A stretch of DNA of 64,000 nt from NCBI GenBank assembly GCA_937901745.1, contig CALGSZ010000096.1, positions 1 through 64,000 on the forward strand, written 5' to 3'. Within the stretch, counting starts at the first letter, position 1, and the number at the start of each line of letters is the position of its first letter. The DNA is from an uncultured Chloroflexota bacterium (GTDB lineage Bacteria; Chloroflexota; Chloroflexia; Thermomicrobiales; UBA6265). The position numbers were made by a program, and so were the translations under genes. Shown here piece after piece: positions 16,299 through 26,174 of the stretch. The notes beneath the pieces were generated by a model, which was not told the DNA's origin, ran no database searches, and saw only the letters and a list, made by a program, of their open reading frames with translations.

Positions 16299-16573
16299 GC
16301 GCTACGTCCCTGCAGAACGGCGCTGCCCGGTACGGAAACGGCCGTTCAACTGCTGCCTCAGGGCCCCGTTGATGGCGATACAATGCGCGAATTCGACGGG
16401 GTCCGCTCATATCCCCCAAGATACCCACTGAGGTCCGGGGTCATTAGGCTTGCCCCTGCCGCTTTCGACCGGTAAGATGCTCGTAAATTCGACCTAGTCT
16501 GGGCTCACGCAGCCTGGCGGACGAGCGCCCGTCGAAACGCGGGCGCAGCGGCACTCTAAGGGGAGGGACGCCG

Positions 16574-19500
16574 GTGAAGCGGATGCACAGCACGCTCGTG
16601 GTCCTCACGGCGCTGCTTGCGGCGATGAGTGTGCTCATCACTACGCCGACCCTGGCGGCAGGCAGTGGCAGTGGTGGCCGGAGCGCCGGGTCGGTAAGGC
16701 TCCAAGACGACGACAACACGGGCGGTACCGTTGAGAGCGGGCCGATAACCGGCGGCGATGCCGAGGTAGTAACCGATGGCGGCGGCAATGTCGGTGGCGA
16801 CGGCACCGGTGGCGACGCGTTCGGTGGCACCTCGAAGGGCGGCGACGCGACCGGAGGACCGGCCACGGGCGGCGCCGCGATCGGTGGCCCCGTCACTGGC
16901 GGTGATGTGATCGCTCGCGACGCGGGCTCCGGTCAAAACGTCACCGGCCAGAAGGGGCACAGCGGCCAGCACGGCGCGGACGGAAACGACGGACAGTCGG
17001 CAATCGGCGGCGTCGGCTACGTGGGCTTCAACGCGAGAGGCGGCCGGACGATCGGCGGACCGGCTCAGGGCGGTTTCGGCGTTGGCGGAAATGGCACCGG
17101 TGGCGTGGCCAACATTGGCGGCAATGCCACCGGCGGCGACGGCACCGGCGGTGATGTAGACGCCGACACGGTGGGCGAGGATGCCACCGCTGGCGACGCG
17201 ACCGGTGACGTGGACGCGACCGGCGGCAACGCTAGCTCGACCACTACCGGCGGCGGCAACACCGGCGGCGCGGGCACCGGCGGCGACGGCTTCGGCGGTG
17301 ACTCGCTCGGTGGTCACGGCACCGGTGGTGTCGGGCGTGGCGGCGACGCCATCGGCGGAACGGTGCGTGGCGGCGATGTCTATGCCGGCGCGGGTGGCAA
17401 GGGTGGCACGGGCACCGGCGGAGCCGGCGGTGACGGCGGCGATGTCATCACGACGGAAGTTGGCCGCGCCGGGTCCAGCCGGGCTTTGGACATCACGGTC
17501 GACTCCGGTGTCTTCGCAATTGGTGGGAATGCAGGCAACGGCGGAGACGGCACCGGTGGCATGGGCGGCACGGGCGGCACCGCCACCGGCGGAGCGACGA
17601 TTGGCGGCAATGTCACCGGCGGAAATGGCACCGGCGGCAGGGGCCAGGGTGGCCAGGCTTTGAACGGCGGCGACGGTACCGGCGGTAATGGCACCGGTGG
17701 TAACGCCTCGGGCGATACGATCGGCGGCGATGCGACAGGCGGCAATGCCCAAGGTACGAACGCGGCCGGCGGCAGCGCCACTTCGACCACTACCGGCGGC
17801 GGCAACACCGGCGGCGCGGGCACCGGCGGCGACGGCTTCGGCGGTGACTCGATTGGTGGTACCGGCACCGGTGGTGACGGCATCGGCGGTAACGCGACCG
17901 GTGGCGATGTCTATGGCGGAGATGCCTACGGCGGCCAGGGCGGTACCGGCGGCACCGGGAAAGGCGGCGCCGGCGGCATCGGCGGCGATAGCCTGGTGAT
18001 GACCGTTGCTGTCAAGGATCAGAGTGGCGCTCTGACCATCGCGGTCAACGGCAGCAACGTCGTCGTCGGTGGCGACGGCGGCGCAGGCGGTGACGGTACC
18101 GGCGGCACCGGCGGCACCGGCGGCGAAGCTCGTCCGGGCGAAGTTATCGGTGGAAATGTGACCGGCGGCACGGGCACCGGCGGCGACGGCTTCGGCGGAG
18201 ATGCCGGCACCGGCGGTGACGGCTTCGGCGGCGACGGCGCCGGCGGGACCGCGGACGGCGACACGACTGGCGGGAACGCTACCGGCGGCGGCGCGGATGG
18301 CGACGCTTCCACTGGCGGCGCAGCCACGTCTTCGACCACGCATAACAGCAACGTCGGTGGCGCGGGCACCGGGGGCGCAGGTGTTGGCGGCGACTCGCTT
18401 GGTGGCACGGGCGCCGGCGGTCAGGGCATCGGCGGCAACGCGACCGGTGGCAACGTCTACGGTGGCGATGCGATTGGTGGCGATGGCGGCACTGGCGGCG
18501 TCGGGCGCGGCGGCGCCGGCGGCGCGGGTGGTAGGGCCACCGGCATCAGCGTCTACATGATGGATGTCGACGGAACGACGACGATCACTACCGCGGGCGG
18601 CAATCTCACGGTCGGCGGCGCCGGTGGCCAGGGCGGAAATGGTTACGGTGGCGCCGGTGGCACCGGTGGGCACGCCTATCAGGCGAATGTCACCGGCGGG
18701 AATGTCACTGGAGGCGCCGGCATCGGCGGCGACGGGACTGGAGGCAATGCCGGGACGGGTGGCAATGGCTACGGCGGTGACGGTACCGGCGGCAATGCCT
18801 CTGGCGATGTGACCGCGGGCAATGCGGTCGGCGGTACGTCCAGCGGCACGGGCGGCGACTCCAATGTCTCGCTGGAGTCCCAGGGCAACATCGGCGGCGA
18901 CGGCACCGGTGGCGATGGCACTGGCGGTGACGCCATCGGTGGCGCCGGCGTGGGTGGCCTCGGCCAGGGCGGCGACGCGACCGGCGGCGACGTCTACGGC
19001 GGCGATGCGATCGGTGGCAACGGCGGTGACGGCGGCAAGGCGGTCGGCGGCGACGGCGGCCGCGGTGGCGACGCGATCACGATCGGTGTCCAGGTGCGCG
19101 GTGGCTCCGCGAACGTGACGACTTCCGGCAGCGCCAACGATGTAACGATTGGCGGCGACGGCGGCGCCGGTGGCGACGCCATCGGCGGCGATGCTGGCAC
19201 GGGCGGCTCCTACACCGAGGGCCAGCTGACGCTCGGTAACGTGACGGCAGGCACCGGAACGGGTGGCACCGGGACGGGTGGACAAGGCGGGCAGGCTGGT
19301 ATTGGCCTTGGCGGCAGCGGAACCGCGGGTACCGGCTCCGGAACGGTCACTCCCGGCTCCGCAACGGCTGGCGCCGGTGACACGGACGGTACTGCCTCGG
19401 TCGACACCAACGCGGCTCCCAACCAGGACGGCACTGCTACCAACGGCATCGGCACGCCGGGAACGGCCGCTGACGGCCTGGGCGTTCCGGGCGACTCGGC

Positions 19501-20551
19501 CAATGGCATCGCGACGACGGGTAACGTCTTCCTCGGCGAGACCATCGAAGGACAGCTCGGTAACGGCGGCGATGCCTACGGCGGCGATGGCACCGGCGGC
19601 GGGAGCGCAATTGATATTGGCATCTACACGATCGGCTTCTCTGGCACGATCACAACGACCCACAACGGCGGCGACCTGACGATGGGCGGCGATGGCGGCC
19701 GCGGCGGCAACGCGCGCGGCGGCTTCGGGACGATCGGTGGGAACGCCGTTGGTGGTGACGGTGGTCAAGGCGGCGGCGCCTTCGACGCGGAACTGCTGTC
19801 CAGCAAGTGCGATCTCGAGTCGCTGGTCGCGGCGCTGGGCTCTGGTCCGGCTCCGGTCATCAGCGCGAAGTGCACCTTCTCCGGCGACGTGACCGATACG
19901 ACGCTCGGTGGCCGGGGCGGTGATGGCGGTTCGGCGATCGGCGGCGAGGGCGTCATCCAAGGCGGCACCGCTCTCGGCGGACGCGGTGGCGACGGTGGCG
20001 CGGCCTTCGGCGGCTCCGCGGTCGGCGGTGACGGCGGACGCGGCGGCGACGCCGAGGCGAACGGCGCTGACGCGACCGGCGGCGACGGCGGCAACGGCGG
20101 CAACGCCACGGGTGTGACGGCGGTTGCCGGCAACGGCGGCGCCGGCGGCGATGCCTACGCGGTGAATGGCAACGCGACCGGCGGCAATGGCGGCAACGGT
20201 GGCGTGGCAACCGGTGGCGCTGGCACGACGGCAGCGAGCAACGGGTCCACCAACGGCAACGGCGGCGCCGGCGGCAACGCGACCGCGATCAACGGCAACG
20301 CGACCGGCGGCAACGGCGGCAATCCGGGCGTGTCCGACGGCAGCGCCTCCGGTGGGCGCGGCGGCGACGCGACCGCGATCAATGGCAACGCGACCGGCGG
20401 TAACGGCGGCGACTTCGCTGATGGCGGTTGCGCGGTGGCCGTCAACGGCTCGGCGAGCGGTGGTCAGGGCGGCTTCGGCGGCTACGATGGCTGCTCGGTC
20501 GAGCTGTCTGGGGACGGCAGCGACTTCTACGATGTGAACTGGGGCAACTAG
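16574..20551 (+). CDS. Second giant glycine-rich modular secreted protein (no sorting signal)
   Basis: 1325 residues. The GTG at 16574 is preferred because aaggggaggg lies 6-7 nt upstream; an ATG at 16583 is an alternative. A signal peptide ([17 protein letters not shown]...TLAAG) precedes about five modules of ~175-183 residues. They are built from GG-x-GTGG and GGDATGG units, each with a short beta-strand insert ([64 protein letters not shown]). The inserts recall those of the giant protein at 5121-11666, and the two are clearly related in style. The C-terminal ~180 residues differ: NGNATGGNGGN repeats and two Cys pairs (SKC/AKC; GGC/DGC). It ends [10 protein letters not shown] with no LPxTG or membrane helix, so it is probably released or non-covalently attached. 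Confidence 0.8.
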   Translation: MKRMHSTLVVLTALLAAMSVLITTPTLAAGSGSGGRSAGSVRLQDDDNTGGTVESGPITGGDAEVVTDGGGNVGGDGTGGDAFGGTSKGGDATGGPATGGAAIGGPVTGGDVIARDAGSGQNVTGQKGHSGQHGADGNDGQSAIGGVGYVGFNARGGRTIGGPAQGGFGVGGNGTGGVANIGGNATGGDGTGGDVDADTVGEDATAGDATGDVDATGGNASSTTTGGGNTGGAGTGGDGFGGDSLGGHGTGGVGRGGDAIGGTVRGGDVYAGAGGKGGTGTGGAGGDGGDVITTEVGRAGSSRALDITVDSGVFAIGGNAGNGGDGTGGMGGTGGTATGGATIGGNVTGGNGTGGRGQGGQALNGGDGTGGNGTGGNASGDTIGGDATGGNAQGTNAAGGSATSTTTGGGNTGGAGTGGDGFGGDSIGGTGTGGDGIGGNATGGDVYGGDAYGGQGGTGGTGKGGAGGIGGDSLVMTVAVKDQSGALTIAVNGSNVVVGGDGGAGGDGTGGTGGTGGEARPGEVIGGNVTGGTGTGGDGFGGDAGTGGDGFGGDGAGGTADGDTTGGNATGGGADGDASTGGAATSSTTHNSNVGGAGTGGAGVGGDSLGGTGAGGQGIGGNATGGNVYGGDAIGGDGGTGGVGRGGAGGAGGRATGISVYMMDVDGTTTITTAGGNLTVGGAGGQGGNGYGGAGGTGGHAYQANVTGGNVTGGAGIGGDGTGGNAGTGGNGYGGDGTGGNASGDVTAGNAVGGTSSGTGGDSNVSLESQGNIGGDGTGGDGTGGDAIGGAGVGGLGQGGDATGGDVYGGDAIGGNGGDGGKAVGGDGGRGGDAITIGVQVRGGSANVTTSGSANDVTIGGDGGAGGDAIGGDAGTGGSYTEGQLTLGNVTAGTGTGGTGTGGQGGQAGIGLGGSGTAGTGSGTVTPGSATAGAGDTDGTASVDTNAAPNQDGTATNGIGTPGTAADGLGVPGDSANGIATTGNVFLGETIEGQLGNGGDAYGGDGTGGGSAIDIGIYTIGFSGTITTTHNGGDLTMGGDGGRGGNARGGFGTIGGNAVGGDGGQGGGAFDAELLSSKCDLESLVAALGSGPAPVISAKCTFSGDVTDTTLGGRGGDGGSAIGGEGVIQGGTALGGRGGDGGAAFGGSAVGGDGGRGGDAEANGADATGGDGGNGGNATGVTAVAGNGGAGGDAYAVNGNATGGNGGNGGVATGGAGTTAASNGSTNGNGGAGGNATAINGNATGGNGGNPGVSDGSASGGRGGDATAINGNATGGNGGDFADGGCAVAVNGSASGGQGGFGGYDGCSVELSGDGSDFYDVNWGN
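17237..17305. repeat. 69-bp repeat, copy A (inside second glycine-rich gene)
   Basis: Identical by eye to 17783-17851, offset 546 bp (182 codons). It marks the module period of the second glycine-rich protein; a third, diverged copy starts near 18332 (offset 549). Confidence 0.8.
17783..17851. repeat. 69-bp repeat, copy B (inside second glycine-rich gene)
   Basis: Partner of 17237-17305, same orientation and frame. It encodes the segment around [20 protein letters not shown]. Confidence 0.8.
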
Positions 20552-20589
20552 GCGCAACGCGCTGACGTCGCTCACAATTCGTAAACGCG

Positions 20590-20630
20590 GATCCGCCCCT
20601 CCCCTCGTACCGGAGGGGCGGATCATTTCC
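20590..20630 (+). terminator. Rho-independent terminator of the second glycine-rich gene
   Basis: A perfect 13-bp stem, gatccgcccctcc (20590-20602) with ggaggggcggatc (20612-20624), has a 9-base loop and is followed by atttcc. It lies 38 bp after the stop codon. Confidence 0.75.
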
Positions 20631-20683
20631 GCGGGCTGGAGTCGGTTGGCCCGCCAACCTCTGAAGCGGAACCACGATCCGAA

Positions 20684-22000
20684 ATGACGAGACCCGTGCC
20701 AATTGACGATGCGATGCAGCTGCGGCTGAGCCGCCGAGGGCTCCTGCGCCGAATGGCGCTCGGGGGCGGTGTTGCCGCATGTGGCGCCGTTGGCTGGCGC
20801 CAAAGCGCGAGCGCGGTGACGCGCTTGACCGTCCTCGCGCCGCTTCCGCCCGATCCCGCGCCGCCCGGAGTCGGCGGTTTCGGGGACGTGGAGCTGGACC
20901 AGTGGGAGGAGGCACACGATGCGCGCGTCTCCTACCGCACGATGCCCTGGCGCGACCTACGCGAGACGCTGAGGGCCGATCTCTCGTCGGGCGACCGGCT
21001 GTATCACGTCGTCTATACCTGCGGATGGATCCCGGAGTTGTCCGAGTATCTCGCTCCCCTGCGCGAGCTGATGCCAGAGGATCTCCGCGCCGATCTGCCT
21101 GAGTCGAGCCTGAAGGCCGTCACCTGGGACGGCGAGGTGCGAGGCGTCGGCTTCACCCTGTCGCTGTTGACGCTCTTCTACAATCGCGAGCACTTGGAGC
21201 AAGCTGGCTTTGAGGAGCCACCGCGCACCTGGGAAGAGCTAAAGGCCGCAGCCGCCGAGCTCACGCGCGATGGCCGTTTCGGCTGGGTGCAGAATTACGG
21301 GGAAGCGGCCGGGCTTGGTGGCGTCACCTCTTATTGGATGGCGTTTCTCCAGCAGGCGGGCGGCACGATGTACGGCGAGGATGGCCTCCCGGTCTTCCAC
21401 GGCGACGAGGGCGTGGCCGCGCTGCAGATGATGATCGATCTGATGCCGTACAGCGACCCGCAATCGCTTGAACACAGGGGGATCAACGACGCGACCACCG
21501 CGCTGATGGCCGGGAACGCCTCGATGATGATGAACTGGCCGTTCATGTGGCAACCAGCGCAGGACCCAGCGATGTCGCGGATCGTCGGGCGGCTCGGCGC
21601 GGCGGTGCTGCCCGCTGGCCCGGCGGGTACCGCCTCGGTGGACAGCGCCGACGCCTGGGCGATCCCCACCGCGACGAGGTCACGGAGGCTCGCCTGGCGC
21701 CTCATCGAGTTCTATCTCAGCCCCGAGATCCAGAAGCAGCAGGCGATCGAAACCGGCTGGCTCCCGATTCGGCTGTCAACGCTGGCCGATCCGGAGGTGC
21801 AGCAAGCGGTGACAATCGCTCCCGTCGTGATGGAGCAGGCGCAGCACCCGTACGACAGCTTCCTCGTTCCTGAGTACGACGAGGTGACGTTGGCGCTCGG
21901 CACCGAGATCCAGCAGGCACTGCGCGGCCAGAAATCGCCGCGGGAGGCGCTCACCGCGGCAGCCGAGGCCGTGACTGCTATCGTCAAGGCGCGATCGTGA
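20684..22000 (+). CDS. ABC transporter substrate-binding protein, Tat lipoprotein type
   Basis: 438 residues, bacterial extracellular solute-binding protein family 1 (sugar type). The N-terminus has RLSRRGLLRRMALGG followed by a lipobox-like VAAC, so it is probably a Tat-exported lipoprotein. The core has typical phrases: YNREHLEQAGFEEPPRTWEEL for the lobe linker, MAGNASMMMNWPFMW, and the C-terminal AWRLIEFYLSPEIQKQQA and QQALRGQKSPREALTAAAEAV, which match the family's usual end. The ATG at 20714 is a possible alternative start. It stands alone: no permease or ATPase adjoins it, and the next gene is on the other strand, so it either serves a transporter encoded elsewhere or is an orphan. Confidence 0.85.
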   Translation: MTRPVPIDDAMQLRLSRRGLLRRMALGGGVAACGAVGWRQSASAVTRLTVLAPLPPDPAPPGVGGFGDVELDQWEEAHDARVSYRTMPWRDLRETLRADLSSGDRLYHVVYTCGWIPELSEYLAPLRELMPEDLRADLPESSLKAVTWDGEVRGVGFTLSLLTLFYNREHLEQAGFEEPPRTWEELKAAAAELTRDGRFGWVQNYGEAAGLGGVTSYWMAFLQQAGGTMYGEDGLPVFHGDEGVAALQMMIDLMPYSDPQSLEHRGINDATTALMAGNASMMMNWPFMWQPAQDPAMSRIVGRLGAAVLPAGPAGTASVDSADAWAIPTATRSRRLAWRLIEFYLSPEIQKQQAIETGWLPIRLSTLADPEVQQAVTIAPVVMEQAQHPYDSFLVPEYDEVTLALGTEIQQALRGQKSPREALTAAAEAVTAIVKARS

Positions 22001-22015
22001 GGCGCACCGCTTAGC

Positions 22016-22846
22016 TTAGAGGACGAGGGCGATCAGCGCGCCGAGGCTCAGGAAGGGGCCGTAGGGCATGGCCTGGCGGCGGCCGGCGCGGCGCGTAGCG
22101 AGGATCAACAGCGCGGCGATGCCCGCGAGCGCGATGCCGTAGAAAAGCGCGCCGAGCAGGATCTGGATGCGCACCATCGCGCCGATCATCGCGGCCAGAT
22201 AGATGTCGCCGCGACCGAACGGAATGACGCGTACGTTGCGATAGATCGCCAGCGCTAAGATGTAGAACCCGCCGAAGATCGCCGCGGCCGCGACCATCCC
22301 TCCGACGCTGCGTAGAAACTCCCCGATCCCTTCCGCGAGCGCAAAGGCGAAACCAGCGAGAATTCCCGAGTAGATGACCGTCGTGTAGATCAAGCGGGTC
22401 CAAGCATCGACCAGGAGTATGATCGAGAGAGGGATCGAGAAGACGAGGACCGAGACCAGGGAGAGCCAGTCATCAATCCGCCAGGCGGCGACCGCGAAAT
22501 AGACGGCGTACAGCACCTCGAACGCGACACGCCAAAGCGATTGCCGCCGTCCGCAGGTAGGGCACATCCACGCGAAGCCAAAGCCGTAGAGGGGCAGCCA
22601 GCCGATCGCCGGCAAGCGCGCCGAGCAGCCTTTTCCCTTGCTGGAATCGCCTCCCGACGCTGCCTCTGAATCAGCCACCTGGGCCGTCTTGGCGGTCGCG
22701 GGCGAGATATTGATGCTCAGGGGACCGTCGCAGTAGGGGCCGGAGAAGAGAGGTCGGCGCATCGCCTGGTTGCGCGCCACGACCCAGACGGCGCCTCCGA
22801 CCAGTAGCCCGAGAAGTGCAAGCGCGATGACAACCGCTTCGCTCAC
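22016..22846 (-). CDS. Prepilin peptidase-like membrane protein (A24 family)
   Basis: 276 residues if started at the GTG at 22846, which overlaps the aroE stop as GTGA; a longer frame to 22915 runs inside aroE. It has about seven hydrophobic segments. The cytoplasmic loop keeps the zinc-type CPTCGRR, the C-terminal half of the usual Cys pair motif (WLPLYGFGFAWMCPTC), followed by membrane helices. The two A24 catalytic aspartates are seen as VDAWTRLIY and FGRGDIYLAAMIGAM (GxGD). An N-terminal insertion of ~35 polar residues replaces the usual first Cys pair. Function: cleaves and possibly methylates type IV prepilin or pseudopilin leaders. No pilin gene lies nearby; it is translationally coupled to aroE. 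Confidence 0.75.
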   Translation of the reverse strand: MSEAVVIALALLGLLVGGAVWVVARNQAMRRPLFSGPYCDGPLSINISPATAKTAQVADSEAASGGDSSKGKGCSARLPAIGWLPLYGFGFAWMCPTCGRRQSLWRVAFEVLYAVYFAVAAWRIDDWLSLVSVLVFSIPLSIILLVDAWTRLIYTTVIYSGILAGFAFALAEGIGEFLRSVGGMVAAAAIFGGFYILALAIYRNVRVIPFGRGDIYLAAMIGAMVRIQILLGALFYGIALAGIAALLILATRRAGRRQAMPYGPFLSLGALIALVL

Positions 22847-23685
22847 GCCCTCGCCGCCCGCGCCAGCCGCGCTGCCTCCATCATCACCGCAATCGGGGCC
22901 GTTCGCCCGGTCCACTGCTCAAGGGCCTTGGCGCCCTGGTGGACCAGCATCGGCAGCCCATCGAGCGTCTTCAGGCCGCGCTCCCGCGCCGCCACCAGAA
23001 GATCCGTATCGCGGTAGGTCAGATCGACGACCACGGCGTCCGCGGGCAGTACGCCGAGCCAATCGAGCGGGATTGGCGTCTCTCCCGGATGCCACCCTAG
23101 CGACGTCGCATTGATGAGGAGCGAGGCTCGTTCGATCGCCGGCAGGAGAGCCTCGGCGTCCATGGTGACGATGGCAAGCGGCGCGGGCTTCAGGTGGGCT
23201 TGCAGTGTTCGCGCGCGCTCGATGCTACGATTCGCGACCGTAATTTCCGACAGCCCGAGCCCTTCGAGCGCGAGGACGACCGCGCGAGCCGCGCCGCCCG
23301 CGCCGAGGATGAGCGCTCGGCGCTCGCTCGCATCCGGGCACACCTCGATGAGAGAGGCGGCGAAACCTCCGATGTCCGTGTTGTCGCCGGTTAGCCGGCC
23401 GTCCCGGTTGATGATCGTGTTGACGGCACCAGCACGGCGGGCGAGCGGCGTGACCTCATCGAGATGGGGCATTACCGCCTGCTTATGCGGCACGGTGACA
23501 TTCGCGCCGAGGACATCCGGCTCTCGCAAGGAGGCGATCCGCGCCGGCAGCTCAGCGGCCGGAGTGTGCCAAAGCTCGTAGGTTGCCGGGATTCCGAGGG
23601 CGTCGAGCGCCGGCTGCTGCATCGCCGGCGAAAGCGAATGGGCGACCGGATCACCAATTACGCCCAGCCGAAGTCGTGCCGTCAT
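22843..23685 (-). CDS. aroE: Shikimate dehydrogenase (NADP+)
   Basis: 280 residues. It reduces 3-dehydroshikimate to shikimate in aromatic amino acid synthesis. Diagnostic motifs: the substrate-binding GDPVAHSLSPAMQQ, catalytic Lys in NVTVPHKQAV, GDNTDIGGF (catalytic Asp), the nucleotide-binding LILGAGGAARAV followed by VANRSIERA, and the late MLVHQGAKALEQWTG. Length is normal. Its ATG overlaps the mltG stop (ATGA at 23682-23685), and its stop overlaps the GTG of the prepilin peptidase gene, so the three genes form one translationally coupled operon. Confidence 0.96.
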   Translation of the reverse strand: MTARLRLGVIGDPVAHSLSPAMQQPALDALGIPATYELWHTPAAELPARIASLREPDVLGANVTVPHKQAVMPHLDEVTPLARRAGAVNTIINRDGRLTGDNTDIGGFAASLIEVCPDASERRALILGAGGAARAVVLALEGLGLSEITVANRSIERARTLQAHLKPAPLAIVTMDAEALLPAIERASLLINATSLGWHPGETPIPLDWLGVLPADAVVVDLTYRDTDLLVAARERGLKTLDGLPMLVHQGAKALEQWTGRTAPIAVMMEAARLARAARA

Positions 23686-24857
23686 CCTTCCTCCCCGACC
23701 GGCACGATCGGCACCGACTCTCCCTCACCGCCTCCCGCGTTGAGCGGAGAATCGGCCGCGAACGGATCGCTGCCCGGCGCCGGCGAATCGGCGACGCCGT
23801 TGATGTAGTTGATGTTCTGATTCTGCTCGGCTTCCGTCGCCGCGAAGAGATGACGTCCAGAATCGTCCTTCAAGGCGACGAAGTAGTAGTACGGCGTCGA
23901 GGCCGGGAAGAGGACGGCTTGGATCGAGGCCAGTCCAGGGTTGCAGATCGGTCCTGGCGGAAGTCCCGCATTCTGGTAGGTGTTGTACGGGCTATCGATG
24001 TAGAGATCGTCCTCGGTCGGCGTCGGCCACCAATTGCCCTTGCGCTTGCCAATCGCGTACTGCACGGTCGGGTCGGCGTTGAGCAGCCATCCTTCGTTGT
24101 AGCGCTTGAGATAGACGTCGGCGATAATCGGGCGCTCCTCGGCGACGACCGCTTCCCGCTCGACGAGCGATGCGAATCGCAGCACCTCGTTGAGCGTTAG
24201 CCCCATCTCTTCCGCTCGCTGGCGCATGTCGGGCGTGACGCGCTGGTCGAAGTTCGTCAGGAGCTTTTGGATGATGTCCTCGGGTGGCTCGTCAGCGTAG
24301 ATCTCGTAAGTGTCCGGGAATAGGTAGCCTTCGAGCGACTTCTCGTCCGGCCGGTCGGCCAGGAAGTCGAACTGATCCGACGAATACTTCTTGACCGCGG
24401 AGAGGAATGCCTTTCCGCCAGGCTCGTAGCCGATGTTGTCCAACTCTTCGGCGATCTGCTCGGTCCGCCAACCTTCGCGGATGACGAGCTTGAGCACCTT
24501 TCGCTCGTTGCGGGTCGGCTTCTTCGCCTTCTTGTCGCCGATGATGACGTCGATGATCTCGTCAGTCGGCATCCCGATGTAGAGGGTGTGCTTGCCGGGC
24601 TTGAAGTCGCGCCGCAACACCTGCATCCGCGTCTTGAAATAGACTTCGTAGCGGATGAGGCCCCGGTCGTGAAGCTTCTTCGCGACCTCATCGACGGTAT
24701 CATCCTCGCGGATCGTGATGGTGACCGCTTTGCCGACGTCCTTTGCTACCGCCTGCTCGCGGGCGTAGTCGAAGACGCGAATTCCGGCAAACGCGACCAC
24801 CACCGTCAGGACCGCGATGGTGGCGACTTTGAGAGCTTGCACGGTAAGTTGGATCAT
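23682..24857 (-). CDS. mltG: Endolytic murein transglycosylase MltG (YceG-like)
   Basis: 391 residues. A single N-terminal membrane helix (VATIAVLTVVVAFAGIRVF) is followed by a LysM-like region (TIREDDTVDEVAKKLHDRGLI) and the YceG catalytic domain. The active-site region is RFASLVEREAV, with the catalytic Glu in LVERE, and family motifs include YLFPDTYEI, SPYNTYQNAGLPPGPICNPG and ASIQAVLFPASTPYYYFVA. MltG cleaves nascent peptidoglycan strands and sets glycan chain length, acting at the outer face of the membrane. It is the first gene of the operon with aroE. The start is 100 bp from the divergent miaA start. Confidence 0.95.
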   Translation of the reverse strand: MIQLTVQALKVATIAVLTVVVAFAGIRVFDYAREQAVAKDVGKAVTITIREDDTVDEVAKKLHDRGLIRYEVYFKTRMQVLRRDFKPGKHTLYIGMPTDEIIDVIIGDKKAKKPTRNERKVLKLVIREGWRTEQIAEELDNIGYEPGGKAFLSAVKKYSSDQFDFLADRPDEKSLEGYLFPDTYEIYADEPPEDIIQKLLTNFDQRVTPDMRQRAEEMGLTLNEVLRFASLVEREAVVAEERPIIADVYLKRYNEGWLLNADPTVQYAIGKRKGNWWPTPTEDDLYIDSPYNTYQNAGLPPGPICNPGLASIQAVLFPASTPYYYFVALKDDSGRHLFAATEAEQNQNINYINGVADSPAPGSDPFAADSPLNAGGGEGESVPIVPVGEEG

Positions 24858-24956
24858 TCACCAGACCTTTCCGGCCGCCCGACGCGACCGCCGCGAGTGT
24901 GGCATCAGGATGAGCGAGGACAGCCAGCCACCCGCGGGAACCCCTCGGTCATTGTA

Positions 24957-25982
24957 GTGCCGCCCCCTGACTCGAACAACCAACAAGATCAGCCCCAAGG
25001 CGCGCCCGGCGAGGAGGAAACGAAGCCTGGAGCACCCAAGCTGATCGTCATCGCCGGCCCGACCGCGGTTGGGAAGACGCGGTTGGGAATCGAGCTGAGC
25101 CTGCGCTTCGATGGCGAAGTCATCAACGCTGACTCTCGCTACTTCTACCGGGGCATGGATATCGGCGTCGCCAAGCCGGATATCGTTGAGCGCCGGGGCG
25201 TGCCGCATCACCTGGTCGACATCCTCGATCCCAACGAAGAGATGTCGCTCGCCATCTACCAGGAGCGAGCGATGCAGGCGATCTACTCAGTCCTGGCGCG
25301 TGGGCACGTTCCCTTCCTCGTCGGCGGAACGCCGCTGTACATCAACGCGGTCGTCGAGGGCTGGCGAATCCCGCCCGTGCCGCCGAACCCGGAGTTCCGC
25401 GCCCGTATGGAAGACGAAGCAGCGCGCCTCGGGGTTTCGGCGCTGGCGGAGCGGTTGGCGGTCGTTGATCCGGTCGCGGCAAAGCGCTGTGGCACCAACC
25501 TGCGGCGCATCATTCGCGCTCTCGAGGTGTATGAGGCCACCGGCGTGCCGATGTCTCAGCAGGAGGGGAAGGGTCCGCGGCCGTTCGACACGCTCGAGTT
25601 CGGCCTGACGATGCCACGCGCTCAGCTCTACGAAGCGATTGACCGGCGAGTCGACGATCAGATCCAGCGTGGACTGGTCGAGGAGGTCCGGCTGCTGCTG
25701 GAAGGCGGCGTCCCGCCCGATGCGCCGGCGATGAGCGCGCTCGGCTACCGGCAGCTCCTCCCCTACTTCCGTGGTGAGACGACGCTCGATGAGGCGATCG
25801 CGCGCATCAAGCTAGACACGCATCGCTACGTGCGGCACCAGGAGACGTGGCTGCGCCGCAACCCGCGGCTGATCCCCATCGACGTAACACAGCCGGATTG
25901 GATCGAGCGCGCCGCGGCGCTGGTCGCGGAGTTTCTCGGCCGACCGCCGCGCGACCCCGTCCCGGAACGGTGGGAAGGCTGA
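24957..25982 (+). CDS. miaA: tRNA dimethylallyltransferase
   Basis: About 341 residues. It transfers a dimethylallyl group to N6 of A37 in tRNAs reading UNN codons. Motifs: P-loop IAGPTAVGKTRLGIEL, NADSRYFYRGMDIGVAKP, VPHHLVDILDP, PFLVGGTPLYINAVVEGW and the late ALGYRQLLPYF and RQETW-like HQETWLRR. The start is uncertain: the conserved domain begins near 25040, the frame is open far upstream, and no ATG has a good ribosome binding site. GTG 24957 gives a family-like length; GTG 24897 is an alternative. It is divergent from mltG. Confidence 0.92.
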   Translation: MPPPDSNNQQDQPQGAPGEEETKPGAPKLIVIAGPTAVGKTRLGIELSLRFDGEVINADSRYFYRGMDIGVAKPDIVERRGVPHHLVDILDPNEEMSLAIYQERAMQAIYSVLARGHVPFLVGGTPLYINAVVEGWRIPPVPPNPEFRARMEDEAARLGVSALAERLAVVDPVAAKRCGTNLRRIIRALEVYEATGVPMSQQEGKGPRPFDTLEFGLTMPRAQLYEAIDRRVDDQIQRGLVEEVRLLLEGGVPPDAPAMSALGYRQLLPYFRGETTLDEAIARIKLDTHRYVRHQETWLRRNPRLIPIDVTQPDWIERAAALVAEFLGRPPRDPVPERWEG

Positions 25983-26174
25983 TCGAACGCCGGATCATGA
26001 GCCGCGCGTGACTGCGCGTTTGAGTCACGCTGGACGATAGTCCCTCCAGTAAAGGAAAAGCCAGACTTTCCGGCCCGGACGAACTCACACTTTGTGGTGA
26101 GGGTATGCCTTGCGCCGTCTGACACCTGCCGTAGGATTATGGGGGTGTCATGCGAAGGGATGCATCTCGCTTCA

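Noticed and set aside
5121..20551. CRISPR array or satellite DNA
   Set aside because: The periodicity is codon-phased and encodes protein modules; there are no constant repeats with unique spacers.
16556..20917. 1453-residue open frame on the minus strand
   Set aside because: It is antisense to the second glycine-rich gene. Its A/V/T/R-rich composition is what the complement of GG-codon repeats gives; it has no domain, signal or ribosome binding site.
24910..24957. ATG at 24910 as miaA start
   Set aside because: It is out of frame with miaA and hits a stop (tag) within 16 codons.
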